Shown here: positions 8,445 to 17,771 of the stretch, piece by piece
Numbering within the stretch: position 1 is the first letter of the stretch
Layout: each line of letters begins with the position of its first letter
Origin: Pseudomonas sp. SCA2728.1_7
GTDB taxonomy: Bacteria > Pseudomonadota > Gammaproteobacteria > Pseudomonadales > Pseudomonadaceae
NCBI RefSeq assembly: GCF_018138145.1
Contig: NZ_CP073104.1
Span: forward strand, 992,001 to 1,056,000
Reading direction: 5' to 3'
Length of the DNA stretch: 64,000 bases
The notes under the pieces: model-generated
What the model was told of the DNA's origin: nothing
Seen by the model: only the letters and a program-made list of their open reading frames with translations
Databases searched by the model: none
Translations under genes and position numbers: made by a program

Positions 8445-11400
8445 ATGAATGGAAGCGAAATGGAAACTGATATCTCGGAAGCACCCAAGGTAGATTTCAA
8501 CAAACCAGCTGCGAACCCATCGACTTCAGCGGTACCGGTCGAGAGCAAGCCTGCCCTGGAACTTGATCCCCAGCCTGAAGCGCCTGACAGTTGTTCCAAC
8601 GCGTTCGACCAGGTAAAGACGGCCTGCTCGACGGAATATGGCGAAGTGATCTACGCCACCAAAGAAAAAATGTTTTACCTATTGCCTAAACGTGCGGCCA
8701 GCTCGATCAAAGAGGCGATGAATGAACTCGAGCAACATATCAGCGCCAGCAAGTCTCCAGAAGAACGACTCAAGGGGATGAACACCGCGGGGCTTCTGGA
8801 ATACTTTCTGGAGCCGAAGCTGAGTAATTTCCTGCAAGGCGAGCAAAAAAGCCGAATGCTCGAAATCGAGGCTCAGGAACCCGATATCGCGCAGCCCACG
8901 ATGGCTATGCGATTGAAGGCTGTCAGCCGAGAGGCTCGAAACTCCGCAGCGCTGGACAAACTGCCGGACCAAAGCGAATACGCTCGCAATCGGGAGCTTG
9001 CCAATCAACAGCAAGCGAGCCTGCTTGAAGCCAACTCTGATGGGCAGAAACTGCAGCGCCTCTACAACGAATGGAAAAAGCTGAAAGCGGTTGCAGTCGC
9101 ACAGGCAAAAACTGCTGGCTACACCTACGAAAGCGGCAACCTGTTTTCCCCAGGGGCGATCGAAGCAAGAAATCGCGTGCAGACTTACTTGAAGGCCCGC
9201 GCTGCGCTCACCAAGAGTGGCAAGTTGACGACTCTGAAAGAGGCAGACCTTCAGAAAAACAAAAAGGCCTATCTGGACGCCACAAACTGCGTCATTGATG
9301 GTAAAGCCCGGATGTGCGGTTATTTAAAGGAAGTCGCCAACGAGCGCGAAAAAGTCGAAAAAGACTTTGCTGCTTATATCGATGCGATTTTGAAAGTTGC
9401 CGACTATGGGCTGGCCCTACCGGAATTTGCGCTAATTCCTGACACTGGCGACATCAGCGCAGGTATCGAGAAATTCAAGGCATATCTCGAGATGGAGCAG
9501 CGCCAGATCAAGCTCACGGAGCAGATCCGCACGAAATATAAAGCCTGGATTGACGCCAGCGGGCAAAACGTCGCGGCACCTGCAGGTATCGTGGAGGCGG
9601 AACGGGCAGAATGGCAGCGCATTCAGCAAGATCGCCTGCAACTTCGCGATGACGCAGAGGCTGCAGTGGCCGCAGCCCTGCCGCTGCGACATCTGCTGTG
9701 GGAGCCCGAGCAATTTCAGCCGAAACCGGAAGAACGCTTGGTCAAAGCAGGCTTTCCTTTGCGCGAAGTAGCACTTTTAAATAGCCCCAACAGTCCTGTC
9801 AAACACCTGAGCCTGCTCAATCTCGAGGGCATCACAAAGGTATTGAAAAAGGACGCGAGTGAAATCGGCGCCAAGGCAAGCAAAGACTTGCAGAAACTTC
9901 CGGGGAACAGCACCGGGAAAGCAACGTCGGACACTGACGACAATCCTTTCCATGAGTGGCTGCGGCTTGAAGGTGCACTCGCCATCAAAGATCAGCAGAG
10001 TGACTGGTTTGATGAGAAAGGCTGGTTTGATGTGGAAATGTTCCACTCTTACCTGAAATCGAAGAACTACAAGGTCGAAACCTTTGAGGATGCCGGAGCC
10101 CGCAAGGATTGGGGACTTCGTCTTCGTCAGTTGCTGTTCAAGGAAGAAGTCAGAAGCTCCTTGCGCCTGTTCGACAATAGTCCTCAAGCTCAACTCGTGC
10201 GTTGCCTCACACCGCCACAGCCATCAATCCACACCGGCGCCAAGATAACCGGCCCGACATTCAGTGTGGCGGATAACTTCAAAGCCTCCGCGAAGGCAGA
10301 AGTGAGTCTGGGCATTGACCTCGCCCGTGGCGAAGTTGAATTGATGAAAATGGATCTTCCGGGCAGAGATCAGGCCCAAGACATCCTGATCCCTTACCTC
10401 GACTATGAGAAAAACCGCAAAAACCTGAATCTAGGTCGGTTCTCGATCCACCTGGGCGCTAGAGCCTGGGGATACACCGGCGCCACCCTCCTCCTTTCCT
10501 CCAGCGTGCAGTTGGGACGGGCAAACGTACAAGGCGGCCTGAACCTACCGGAAATCACCGACGCAAAACGACCGGATACGACACATGCAACCGCTGCAAC
10601 CGCGAGAAGCGAACCGGTGCTGGAAGGTAACGCGGCAAAAGTTCGGGTAGAGGACGGCGCCAAAGCCCAGTTCAACCTCTTTGCGGGAGTGCAGGCAGGG
10701 ATCCTACTGACAGGCGCCTTGAACTGGGCGCCGCCAAAAGAAATCGCAGCATTGCGAACCGCACCTTCACCAGGAATGACCAACAGCGTCAACAGCACCA
10801 AAGCCAGCCAATGGTCGAGTCTGGCGCGACTGACCGCCGGTTTCACCGCCGCATACGGCCTCGGTGCATCAGCAGACATCGGTATTTCCTTGCACGAAGG
10901 CCGCTTCATCATGCGGTTCAAGGCATCCGTCATTGTCGGTGCCGGAGCCGGCGGCGAATTCCAGTTCGAAGTCGGTTATGACGGCGTCATTGACCTGATT
11001 AACCTCCTGCGCCGTGAGATGCACAAAAATCAGGATAAATCGCTGATTTTTGTTACGGATGAAGCTGCCGAGTACATCGACAAACTGAACTTCCTAGGTG
11101 CTAATGGCTTTGAAGTTGCAATGTTTTACATGCAAGGTGTTGATATCGTAATGTCGTTGTATGAGGCGTTAACCGGCGGAGGTAAAGGGGCGACGATCGC
11201 TCATACGATTATGAACTATCGTAATCAAACTGAGCTGGACCAATGGATCTTAGCAGCAACCCCTGGTGCGCTTGGGCCTATGTTCATGACACTAATTTCC
11301 GCTGCTGAAGAATTTAAGATAGAGGAATACGGCGGAAGCGGCGCAAAAACAAAGACATATTCAAAAGACCAGTGCCAACTACTTCAACAACAAGCTATAG

Positions 11401-11744
11401 AACGTATACTTGGACTGATTGTTCGCCAAGCAGAATCACAAGGAACAGTCCCTCTTGCACAAGCACAGTTTGAAGAGGCGTGCATGAGCATGAATCGCTT
11501 TGGGACAAAAGCCGCCAGCGCCGCAGAGCAAACTTATTGTGAAAACAGACTGGGAATGGACAATTTCATGTCTGAAGCGGTCTTAAGACTAGCTAGCGTT
11601 GATAACGACAGAATGCGCAGCCGATACAAAAAACACGTTGAGATCCTTGGCGGACGCTTGGATGGATATTGCAAACGTACAAGATACTATGGCAATACAT
11701 TCTTGCCGAGCGGCCAAGCAACTTACGTTGACCCAAAACACTAA
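8445..11744 (+). CDS. Putative type VI effector, about 1100 residues, unknown activity
   Basis: The product of up to 1099 residues is encoded directly after vgrG and the DUF4123 adaptor, the usual place for a VgrG-borne effector. I do not recognise a catalytic family. No phospholipase D HKD motif, lipase GxSxG in a convincing context, or PAAR domain was seen. Residues about 30-560 are charged and helical, with EKVEKDFAAYIDAI and LEMEQRQIKLTEQIR. Residues about 610-960 contain glycine-rich hydrophobic stretches (GVQAGILLTGALNW near 750, KASVIVGAGAGGEF near 825, GPMFMTLISAAEEF near 945), which could insert into membranes as in VasX-like toxins; that is inference. Base composition falls sharply from about nucleotide 11030 (residue 862) onward. 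A second in-frame ATG at 8460, behind GGAAG, is an equally possible start. Confidence 0.7.
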   Translation: MNGSEMETDISEAPKVDFNKPAANPSTSAVPVESKPALELDPQPEAPDSCSNAFDQVKTACSTEYGEVIYATKEKMFYLLPKRAASSIKEAMNELEQHISASKSPEERLKGMNTAGLLEYFLEPKLSNFLQGEQKSRMLEIEAQEPDIAQPTMAMRLKAVSREARNSAALDKLPDQSEYARNRELANQQQASLLEANSDGQKLQRLYNEWKKLKAVAVAQAKTAGYTYESGNLFSPGAIEARNRVQTYLKARAALTKSGKLTTLKEADLQKNKKAYLDATNCVIDGKARMCGYLKEVANEREKVEKDFAAYIDAILKVADYGLALPEFALIPDTGDISAGIEKFKAYLEMEQRQIKLTEQIRTKYKAWIDASGQNVAAPAGIVEAERAEWQRIQQDRLQLRDDAEAAVAAALPLRHLLWEPEQFQPKPEERLVKAGFPLREVALLNSPNSPVKHLSLLNLEGITKVLKKDASEIGAKASKDLQKLPGNSTGKATSDTDDNPFHEWLRLEGALAIKDQQSDWFDEKGWFDVEMFHSYLKSKNYKVETFEDAGARKDWGLRLRQLLFKEEVRSSLRLFDNSPQAQLVRCLTPPQPSIHTGAKITGPTFSVADNFKASAKAEVSLGIDLARGEVELMKMDLPGRDQAQDILIPYLDYEKNRKNLNLGRFSIHLGARAWGYTGATLLLSSSVQLGRANVQGGLNLPEITDAKRPDTTHATAATARSEPVLEGNAAKVRVEDGAKAQFNLFAGVQAGILLTGALNWAPPKEIAALRTAPSPGMTNSVNSTKASQWSSLARLTAGFTAAYGLGASADIGISLHEGRFIMRFKASVIVGAGAGGEFQFEVGYDGVIDLINLLRREMHKNQDKSLIFVTDEAAEYIDKLNFLGANGFEVAMFYMQGVDIVMSLYEALTGGGKGATIAHTIMNYRNQTELDQWILAATPGALGPMFMTLISAAEEFKIEEYGGSGAKTKTYSKDQCQLLQQQAIERILGLIVRQAESQGTVPLAQAQFEEACMSMNRFGTKAASAAEQTYCENRLGMDNFMSEAVLRLASVDNDRMRSRYKKHVEILGGRLDGYCKRTRYYGNTFLPSGQATYVDPKH

Positions 11745-11758
11745 ACAGAAGATTATTT

Positions 11759-12733
11759 ATGCCAATCAGATCCAAATGGTTCGCAGGATTACTTGCCATA
11801 ACTTTGTGCAGCCAAGCGCATGCCGATCTTTCCTCATCACAAAAAGAAGCAAAAGAGAGAGGCCTGGTACTCTACAACCAATACAAACCTGCGGCTGCAG
11901 AATTAAAAATTGCCGCCGAAGCGGGTGATGCCGAGTCGCAATATTATTTGGGAGAGGAACTTCGACAGCAAAAACAATACATTACTGCCGAGGCTCAAAA
12001 ATGGTATGAAGCCGCAGCTTTGCAAGGCGATTTGTACGCAATGTTACGACTAGCGACATCAAATAATGACTTATGCGAGGTCATGAACAATTGCCCTGAG
12101 GGCACGAAAAAACGCACTGACTGGCTGGAGTTATTAAACAAAGAAAGTGAACAAAAAGCAGATAATGGTGATGGCGAAGCAATGTACATTAAATATCTGT
12201 CGTCTGGGCAATTAGAGTGGCTGGAAAAATCCGCAGCAGCTAACTTCTCCAGAGGCCAGTGGCTTTTGGCAAATCGCTACAAAGAAGGTGAAAAATTTTT
12301 TCTGCCTTGGAAACGAACTGAAGAAGTCGGACGTTGGTTAAAAGCGTCAGCTGAAAATGGTTTCCCCGCAGGAATGCTTGAATACTCCGCATTTCTTTAT
12401 GAAAACGGTGGCGATATCGGGGTAGCCCGGCATTGGATCGAAGAGGCGGCAAAAACGGGGTACGAGTCTGGCGTCAGCAGCTACGGAGCCTACCTTGCTC
12501 ATGCCCCTTCCCTATATGATTTTCCGCTTGACCTAGTAAAAGGTTACGCACTGACATCATTACTGAAGGAACTTGATGGCGGTGGGAATATACAGCCTTA
12601 CGTGGATGAAGTTCTGCCAGAAATTTCTGAAAAAATGAGTGCTGAGCAGATAGCAGAAGCCAGGGTATTTGCACAGCAGTGGAAAAATACGCATCCTCCC
12701 CTATCCTTTTATCCCGGAAAATATGGATTTTGA
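11759..12733 (+). CDS. Sel1-repeat exported protein, paralogue 1 (immunity-like)
   Basis: The 324-residue protein has a clear signal peptide (about residues 1-22, cleavage after SQAHA) followed by Sel1/TPR-like helical repeats, for example AEAGDAESQYYLGEELR and WYEAAALQGDLYAMLRLA. A cysteine pair occurs in DLCEVMNNCPEG, and the C-terminal signature NTHPPLSFYPGKYGF recurs in the other paralogues. It starts 14 bases after the effector stop. In P. aeruginosa, Sel1-repeat periplasmic proteins PA5086-PA5088 are immunity proteins for the T6SS effector PldB, so an immunity role is likely. The gene is AT-rich compared with the chromosome. Confidence 0.85.
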   Translation: MPIRSKWFAGLLAITLCSQAHADLSSSQKEAKERGLVLYNQYKPAAAELKIAAEAGDAESQYYLGEELRQQKQYITAEAQKWYEAAALQGDLYAMLRLATSNNDLCEVMNNCPEGTKKRTDWLELLNKESEQKADNGDGEAMYIKYLSSGQLEWLEKSAAANFSRGQWLLANRYKEGEKFFLPWKRTEEVGRWLKASAENGFPAGMLEYSAFLYENGGDIGVARHWIEEAAKTGYESGVSSYGAYLAHAPSLYDFPLDLVKGYALTSLLKELDGGGNIQPYVDEVLPEISEKMSAEQIAEARVFAQQWKNTHPPLSFYPGKYGF

Positions 12734-13743
12734 CGAAACATTTTTATTCTACAAAAGGAACGCGCCTTACAAAAAAATTGTGTATTGGTTATTTCACCTT
12801 TTTGACTTCGTTCATATTTCCCATTTACGCGTCGGCGCAGTTGAGCACACAACAACAGGTAGCAAAACTGCAAGGAATCAAGCTATTCAATCAACATAAA
12901 AAAGCCGAGCACGAACTACGCATTGCGGCTGAGGCTGGAGATACTGAAGCACAATTCTATTTAGCCGAAGAACTCCGACAACAAACAATAACCCTTAATG
13001 CTGAAGCTCTTCAATGGTATGAGGCGGCAGCCACCCAAGGCGACCTTTATTCGATGATTCGAATCGGCCGAACCGATAATGACCTATGTTTGACAATGAA
13101 GAATTGTCCAATAGGAAAAAAAGAACCAAAAGAATGGTTGGCTGAAGCGACGAGAATCGCGAAAGACAAATCCGATCGCGGTGATGCGGAAGCCCTTTAC
13201 ATAATGTATGAGTTGACCGCAGAGAGAGAGTGGTTAAAGAAATCAGCACTCGCAGGAGATGCAATCGCCCAATATCGAATGGCTATTGGTGATCGTCAAG
13301 GAGAAGGCTTTATTCTTCCATGGAAGCGCCAAGAGATAGTCGAACATTGGTTTTTACTTTCTGCGAAAGCAGGAAACCCTAAAGCAATGATGCAACTTTT
13401 TGGTATATATAGAGAAAAAGGCGAACTGGAACAAGCCCGCTATTGGGTAGAAAAAGCGGCGTCGATTGGATATGAGGCCGGCGTCTATAACTATGGCTAC
13501 TTTTTAGCCGTCGACCCTAAAGCACTCGGATTTACGGAAGATAAAATCAAAGGGTATGCATTAATTTCTCTGCTGAAAGAGCTAGACGGCGGCGGAGCAG
13601 CACAAACAGATGTTGAGGAGACACTTCCACAAATTTCAGAAAAAATGACCCCGACGCAGATTCAGGAAGCAGAAGACTTTGCTACCAAGTGGAAGACTAC
13701 ACACCCCCCTCTGTCTTTCTTCCCTGAAAAAATAGGCTTTTAA
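12730..13743 (+). CDS. Sel1-repeat exported protein, paralogue 2
   Basis: About 337 residues from a TTG at 12730 that overlaps the stop of paralogue 1 by four bases (TTGA). A long signal segment with KKLCIGYFTFLTSFIF ends at YASA, followed by LSTQQQVAKLQGIKLFNQ. Sel1-type repeats follow (AEAGDTEAQFYLAEELRQQ, WYEAAATQGDLYSMIRIG), then the cysteine pair in DLCLTMKNCPIG and the shared end THPPLSFFPEKIGF. The start is uncertain: no ATG fits, and a TTG at 12778 would also leave a usable signal peptide. It belongs to the same operon and probably the same immunity family. Confidence 0.82.
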   Translation: MTKHFYSTKGTRLTKKLCIGYFTFLTSFIFPIYASAQLSTQQQVAKLQGIKLFNQHKKAEHELRIAAEAGDTEAQFYLAEELRQQTITLNAEALQWYEAAATQGDLYSMIRIGRTDNDLCLTMKNCPIGKKEPKEWLAEATRIAKDKSDRGDAEALYIMYELTAEREWLKKSALAGDAIAQYRMAIGDRQGEGFILPWKRQEIVEHWFLLSAKAGNPKAMMQLFGIYREKGELEQARYWVEKAASIGYEAGVYNYGYFLAVDPKALGFTEDKIKGYALISLLKELDGGGAAQTDVEETLPQISEKMTPTQIQEAEDFATKWKTTHPPLSFFPEKIGF

Positions 13744-13745
13744 TC

Positions 13746-14777
13746 TTGCATCAGCCTCTACAATTAAAACCAAGCTCAACTGCGAGACAAAGTTACTTTG
13801 AGCCACTCAAAATTTTGACTCTAAGCTTGGCGTTTGCATGCATACTGTTTAGCAAACATGCACATTCCGAGCTCTCCACCCAACAACAAAAATCAAAAAA
13901 CGAGGGGATAAAACTCTACAACCAATACAAAGCTGCTGAGATGCAGTTACGTATCGCTGCGGAAGCTGGAGATGCAGAGGCCCAATTTTACCTAGCGGAA
14001 GAACTTCGCAAAAAGAAGCGCTATAGTAATAAAGAAGAAAAAAAATGGTATGAGGCTTCAGCCTCCCAGGGCGATTACTATGCAATGTTCAAACTTGCAA
14101 CGACTTCAGGAGATCTTTGCTCCGTCATCAATCAATGTCCTCCAGGAAGCAAAAAACCGAGTGAATGGTTAGACCTATTGATAAAAACCGCAACTCCTCG
14201 CGCCGTAAGTGGAGATGGCGAAGCAATGGCGATTTTGTACAATGCAACTGCAGAGTTAAAGTGGTTGGAGAAGTCAGCGGCAGCTGGATATGCACCTTCA
14301 CAGTGGTTACTCGCCAATCGTTATGCCGAGGGCGAAGGCACATTTTTACTTCCTTGGAAGAGGAAGAATGCTGAGGAGGAGTTGCTAAAATCCGCCTCAG
14401 AAAGTGGCTATCCCCCAGCGATGATTGAATATATATCGATCCTTTTCCAACGAAACGATTTAGAAAGTGTTCGATATTGGTGGGAAGTGGCGGCAAAAAC
14501 CGGCTACCAAACCGCCGTTGCAAGTTATGGTGCGTATCTATCCCATACTCCCGACAAGGTTGGCTATACCATAGATCTAGTTAAAGGCTACGCACTCGTA
14601 TCCTTGCTTAAAGAACTGGATGGCGGTGGAAACATTCAAGCTTATGTCGATGGCAAGTTACCTCAAATAGCAGAGAAAATGACGCCAGCTCAAATTGAGG
14701 AAGCAAAAAAATATGCGATTGAATGGAAGGCTACTCACCCGCCTCTTTCTTTCTTCCCTGAAAAAATAGGCTTTTAA
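13746..14777 (+). CDS. Sel1-repeat exported protein, paralogue 3
   Basis: This is a 343-residue product if started at the TTG at 13746, two bases after paralogue 2 ends. The first 40 residues hold a hydrophobic stretch (LTLSLAFACILFSKHAHS). The rest is Sel1-like (AEAGDAEAQFYLAEELRKK, WYEASASQGDYYAMFKLA), with the cysteine pair in DLCSVINQCPPG and the terminal THPPLSFFPEKIGF. About the first 210 bases are nearly the same as those of paralogue 4, a sign of recent duplication or gene conversion. A TTG at 13815 is a possible shorter start. Confidence 0.82.
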   Translation: MHQPLQLKPSSTARQSYFEPLKILTLSLAFACILFSKHAHSELSTQQQKSKNEGIKLYNQYKAAEMQLRIAAEAGDAEAQFYLAEELRKKKRYSNKEEKKWYEASASQGDYYAMFKLATTSGDLCSVINQCPPGSKKPSEWLDLLIKTATPRAVSGDGEAMAILYNATAELKWLEKSAAAGYAPSQWLLANRYAEGEGTFLLPWKRKNAEEELLKSASESGYPPAMIEYISILFQRNDLESVRYWWEVAAKTGYQTAVASYGAYLSHTPDKVGYTIDLVKGYALVSLLKELDGGGNIQAYVDGKLPQIAEKMTPAQIEEAKKYAIEWKATHPPLSFFPEKIGF

Positions 14778-14779
14778 TC

Positions 14780-15808
14780 TTGCATCAGCCTCTACAATTA
14801 AAAACAAGCATAATTGCAAGACCAAGTTACTTTGAACCACTCAAAATCTTGACTCTAAGCTTGGCATTTGCATGCATGCTGTTTAGCAAGCATGCAAACT
14901 CCGAGCTATCCACCCAACAACAAAAATCAAAAAGCGAGGGGATAAAACTCTACAATCAATACAAAGCCACTTCTGCGATTGAGTTTTTGAAGATCGCAGC
15001 TGATGGTGGCGATGATGAGGCACTCTACTACCTAGGTGAATCAATAAGAAAAAACAACAGATACTTGACTCAGGAAGCACAAAAAGCTTACGAGGAGTCA
15101 GCAAAAAAAGGCAATATTTATTCTATGATCCGGCTCGGAGGAGCGGACCAAGACTTGTGCGTAACCATGAAGAATTGTTCCCCCTCTGAGCAATCGCCTG
15201 AAGGCTGGATGAATGAAGCTAAGAAGCTTGCAACTGATCAGGCATCTCATGGAAATGCTGAGTCTATGTACTTGTTATGGGAAATAACAGGGAACGATGA
15301 ATGGTTAGAAAAATCTGCAGGAAAAGGTTTCGCATTGGCGCAATTTCGTTTAGCGACTAAATATCAAGAAGGTGGCGGAGTATTCCTACTGCCCTCCAGA
15401 AGATCAGATGAAATCGAAAAGTGGATGAAAGCGTCTGCAGAGAATGGCTATCCTCCAGCTATGATGGGATTTGCCGCTGCCAGGCTTGAAAAAGCCGACT
15501 TTTCATCGTTTAGAACTTGGAATGAAAAAGCTGCAGATTCAGGCTACGTATCAGCGGTTTTTGGTTATGCTTCTTATATAGGCGAAGTTGAACCAAAATA
15601 CGGATTCACCTCAGACCCAGTGACGTCATATGCGCTACTATCAAATCTACTAGAGCTTGATGGTGGTGGAAACGTAACAAACAATGTTAACGATGTTTTG
15701 CCAGAAGTGGAAAAAAACCTTTCAAAAGAGCAGATAGGGAAAGCAAAAGAACTCGCAAAACGTGGAAGGCCAACCACCCGCCTCTCTCGTTCTTCCCTGA
15801 CAAGCTAG
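14780..15808 (+). CDS. Sel1-repeat exported protein, paralogue 4, 3' frameshift
   Basis: This 342-residue reading starts at the TTG at 14780, with a 5' end almost identical to paralogue 3. After about residue 55 it diverges (FLKIAADGGDDEALYYLGESIRK). The cysteine pair is in DLCVTMKNCSPS. The last residues, AKRGRPTTRLSRSSLTS, do not match the family. Deleting-base comparison with paralogue 6 shows one base missing near 15758, after which the +1 frame would give WKANHPPLSFFPDKLGY ending at a TAA near 15814. The protein therefore has a replaced tail of about 16 residues and lacks the conserved PPLSFFP end; whether it still works is unknown. Confidence 0.8.
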   Translation: MHQPLQLKTSIIARPSYFEPLKILTLSLAFACMLFSKHANSELSTQQQKSKSEGIKLYNQYKATSAIEFLKIAADGGDDEALYYLGESIRKNNRYLTQEAQKAYEESAKKGNIYSMIRLGGADQDLCVTMKNCSPSEQSPEGWMNEAKKLATDQASHGNAESMYLLWEITGNDEWLEKSAGKGFALAQFRLATKYQEGGGVFLLPSRRSDEIEKWMKASAENGYPPAMMGFAAARLEKADFSSFRTWNEKAADSGYVSAVFGYASYIGEVEPKYGFTSDPVTSYALLSNLLELDGGGNVTNNVNDVLPEVEKNLSKEQIGKAKELAKRGRPTTRLSRSSLTS

Positions 15809-15821
15809 GATATTAACGCCA

Positions 15822-16790
15822 GTGAGGCTATTCAGGTATTTCTTTGTCGCAACATTTTTAATAAGTACCACGCCTGCTTTTGCGTCAAAATCAGAGCGCG
15901 AAGTTTCTGCAGGCATTGCGTTATATAATCAGTTAAAATTTGACGCAGCCTTTCCCTCATTAGAAAAAGAAGCGCAATCTGGAAATGTGGAGTCGCAATA
16001 CTACTTAGGCGAAGCGCTAAGAAAGCGTAACCGATATATGACGCCTGAAGCACAGCAATGGTATGAAACAGCGGCGATGAATGGCTCGATTTACGCTATG
16101 ATTCAGTTGGGCAGAGCAAAAAACGATCTTTGCGCAATAATGGAAAACTGCCCACCGTCTAAAAAAACTCAAGCCGAGTGGTTCGTGGAAGCCAAGAAGG
16201 TCACTTTGCCGAAGGCAAATGACGGCGATCCAGAATCTCTGTATTTAATGTATGAAATCACCTTGGATCATAAGTGGTTAGAGAAATCTGCAAATGCAGG
16301 ATATCCACTCGCTCAATATTGGATGGCCGTCGGAGATCGACAAGGTGAGGGATTTTTTCTTATACCTGGAAAACGTGATGAGGCCATCCGCAAATGGCTG
16401 AAAGCTGCCTCTGAAGGCGGCAATCCAAAAGCAATGATGGAATACATTGAGATCCTGTATAAGAAAGGCGATCTTGATGGGGTGCGCCATTGGCTTCAGG
16501 CAGCAGCTGAAACGGGCGATCAAAAAGCAATTAGCAGCTATGGCTCTTACATTGCCCATGCACCCGACCAAGTTGGTTATCCCCTCGATCTTGTTAAAGG
16601 TTATGCACTGATTAGCCTTCTGAAAGAGCTGGATGGTGGAGGCGCTATTCAAGATTTCGTTCAAGATACTCTCGAAGAAATTGGCAGCAAAATGACACCT
16701 AAACAGATAGAAAGTTCTAAAGCTGTCGCTGAGCAATGGAAAACCACTCACCCACCGCTCTCCTTCTTCCCCGAAAAGCTAGGCAGATAA
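15822..16790 (+). CDS. Sel1-repeat exported protein, paralogue 5
   Basis: A 322-residue protein with a GTG start at 15822 and signal peptide RLFRYFFVATFLISTTPAFA. Sel1-like repeats follow (AQSGNVESQYYLGEALRKR, WYETAAMNGSIYAMIQLG), with cysteines in DLCAIMENCPPS and the tail THPPLSFFPEKLGR. It resembles paralogue 7 closely over its first 300 bases, including the untranslated junction just before the start. The intact length equals that of paralogue 7, suggesting both are functional members. Confidence 0.85.
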   Translation: MRLFRYFFVATFLISTTPAFASKSEREVSAGIALYNQLKFDAAFPSLEKEAQSGNVESQYYLGEALRKRNRYMTPEAQQWYETAAMNGSIYAMIQLGRAKNDLCAIMENCPPSKKTQAEWFVEAKKVTLPKANDGDPESLYLMYEITLDHKWLEKSANAGYPLAQYWMAVGDRQGEGFFLIPGKRDEAIRKWLKAASEGGNPKAMMEYIEILYKKGDLDGVRHWLQAAAETGDQKAISSYGSYIAHAPDQVGYPLDLVKGYALISLLKELDGGGAIQDFVQDTLEEIGSKMTPKQIESSKAVAEQWKTTHPPLSFFPEKLGR

Positions 16791-16795
16791 TTAGA

Positions 16796-17766
16796 ATGAC
16801 AAGATTCTTGACTTGGCCTTTATTAATTGCTCTTTTTTCTTGGGCGGAACCAAGTCTGGCGGCAGACAGCGCCCCTGAAAAAGTTTCAGGATTAGTTCTA
16901 TACAACCAACTCAATATTAACGCAGCGACTCAACAACTCCAAATTGAAAGCAACGACGGAAACTCGGACTCTCAATACTATTTGGCGGAAATCATTCGTA
17001 AAAAAAGCCGTTACATGGCCCCCGAAGCGCAACATTGGTATGAAAAGGCGGCAGAAAAAGACAATATCTATGCAATGATTCAACTGGGCCGACACAAAAA
17101 TGACTTTTGTCAGAAGATTGGCAACTGCCCTCCATTCAAGAAAACCCAAGCGGAATGGTTTGCACAAGCTAAAGGATTAGTTCTACCAAAGGCGCAGGAA
17201 GGCGATCCCGAATCCTTGTATCTAATGTATGAAATCACTCTTAATCGTGAGTGGTTAGAGAAATCTGCAAACGCGGGATACTCGCTCGCGCAGTACTGGA
17301 TGGCGGTCAGCGAGCGTCAGGGCGAAGGTTTCTTCTTGATTCCAGGAAAACGTGATGCATCTGTAAAAAATGGCTTTTGCTTTCGTCGGAAGGCGGATAT
17401 CCAAAAGCAATGATGGATTACCTAGAAATTTTACATAGAGAAGGCGACACAGCGAGTATTCGCCAGTGGCTTGAGTTAGCAGCCCGCAGTGGTTACCAAG
17501 TGGCAGTAAGCAGCTATGGTGCCTATATTTCCCACACTCCAGACAAACTGGATTACCCCCTAGATCTAGTTAAAGGTTATGCGCTTTTTACATTGCTTAA
17601 AGATCTAGGTGATGCTGGCGGAATCGGAAGATATGTTGAGCGAAAAGGTGAAGAAATTCGCGAGAAAATGACACCAGCACAGATTGAAGATTCAGAAAGA
17701 ATAGCTAAAGAGTGGAAAACCACTCACCCGCCACTCTCATTTTTTCCGGACAAGCTAGGATATTAA
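16796..17766 (+). pseudogene. Sel1-repeat exported protein, paralogue 6, frameshifted
   Basis: The ATG at 16796 opens a signal peptide (TRFLTWPLLIALFSWAEPSLA) and Sel1 repeats like its neighbours, but the frame stops at 17413. The missing half continues in another frame to 17766, ending THPPLSFFPDKLGY. Comparison with paralogue 7 places a one-base loss near 17370, just after a run of six A in GTAAAAAATGG, where the neighbour has AATTGG. This is therefore a broken copy unless slippage at the A-run restores the frame, or the base was lost in sequencing. The second part carries intact repeats, so the break looks recent. Confidence 0.82.
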
Positions 17767-17771
17767 CGCCA

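Noticed and set aside
8445..11744. Effector as a PldB-type phospholipase D
   Set aside because: The neighbours suggest it, but no HxKxxxxD motif was found in the translated sequence.
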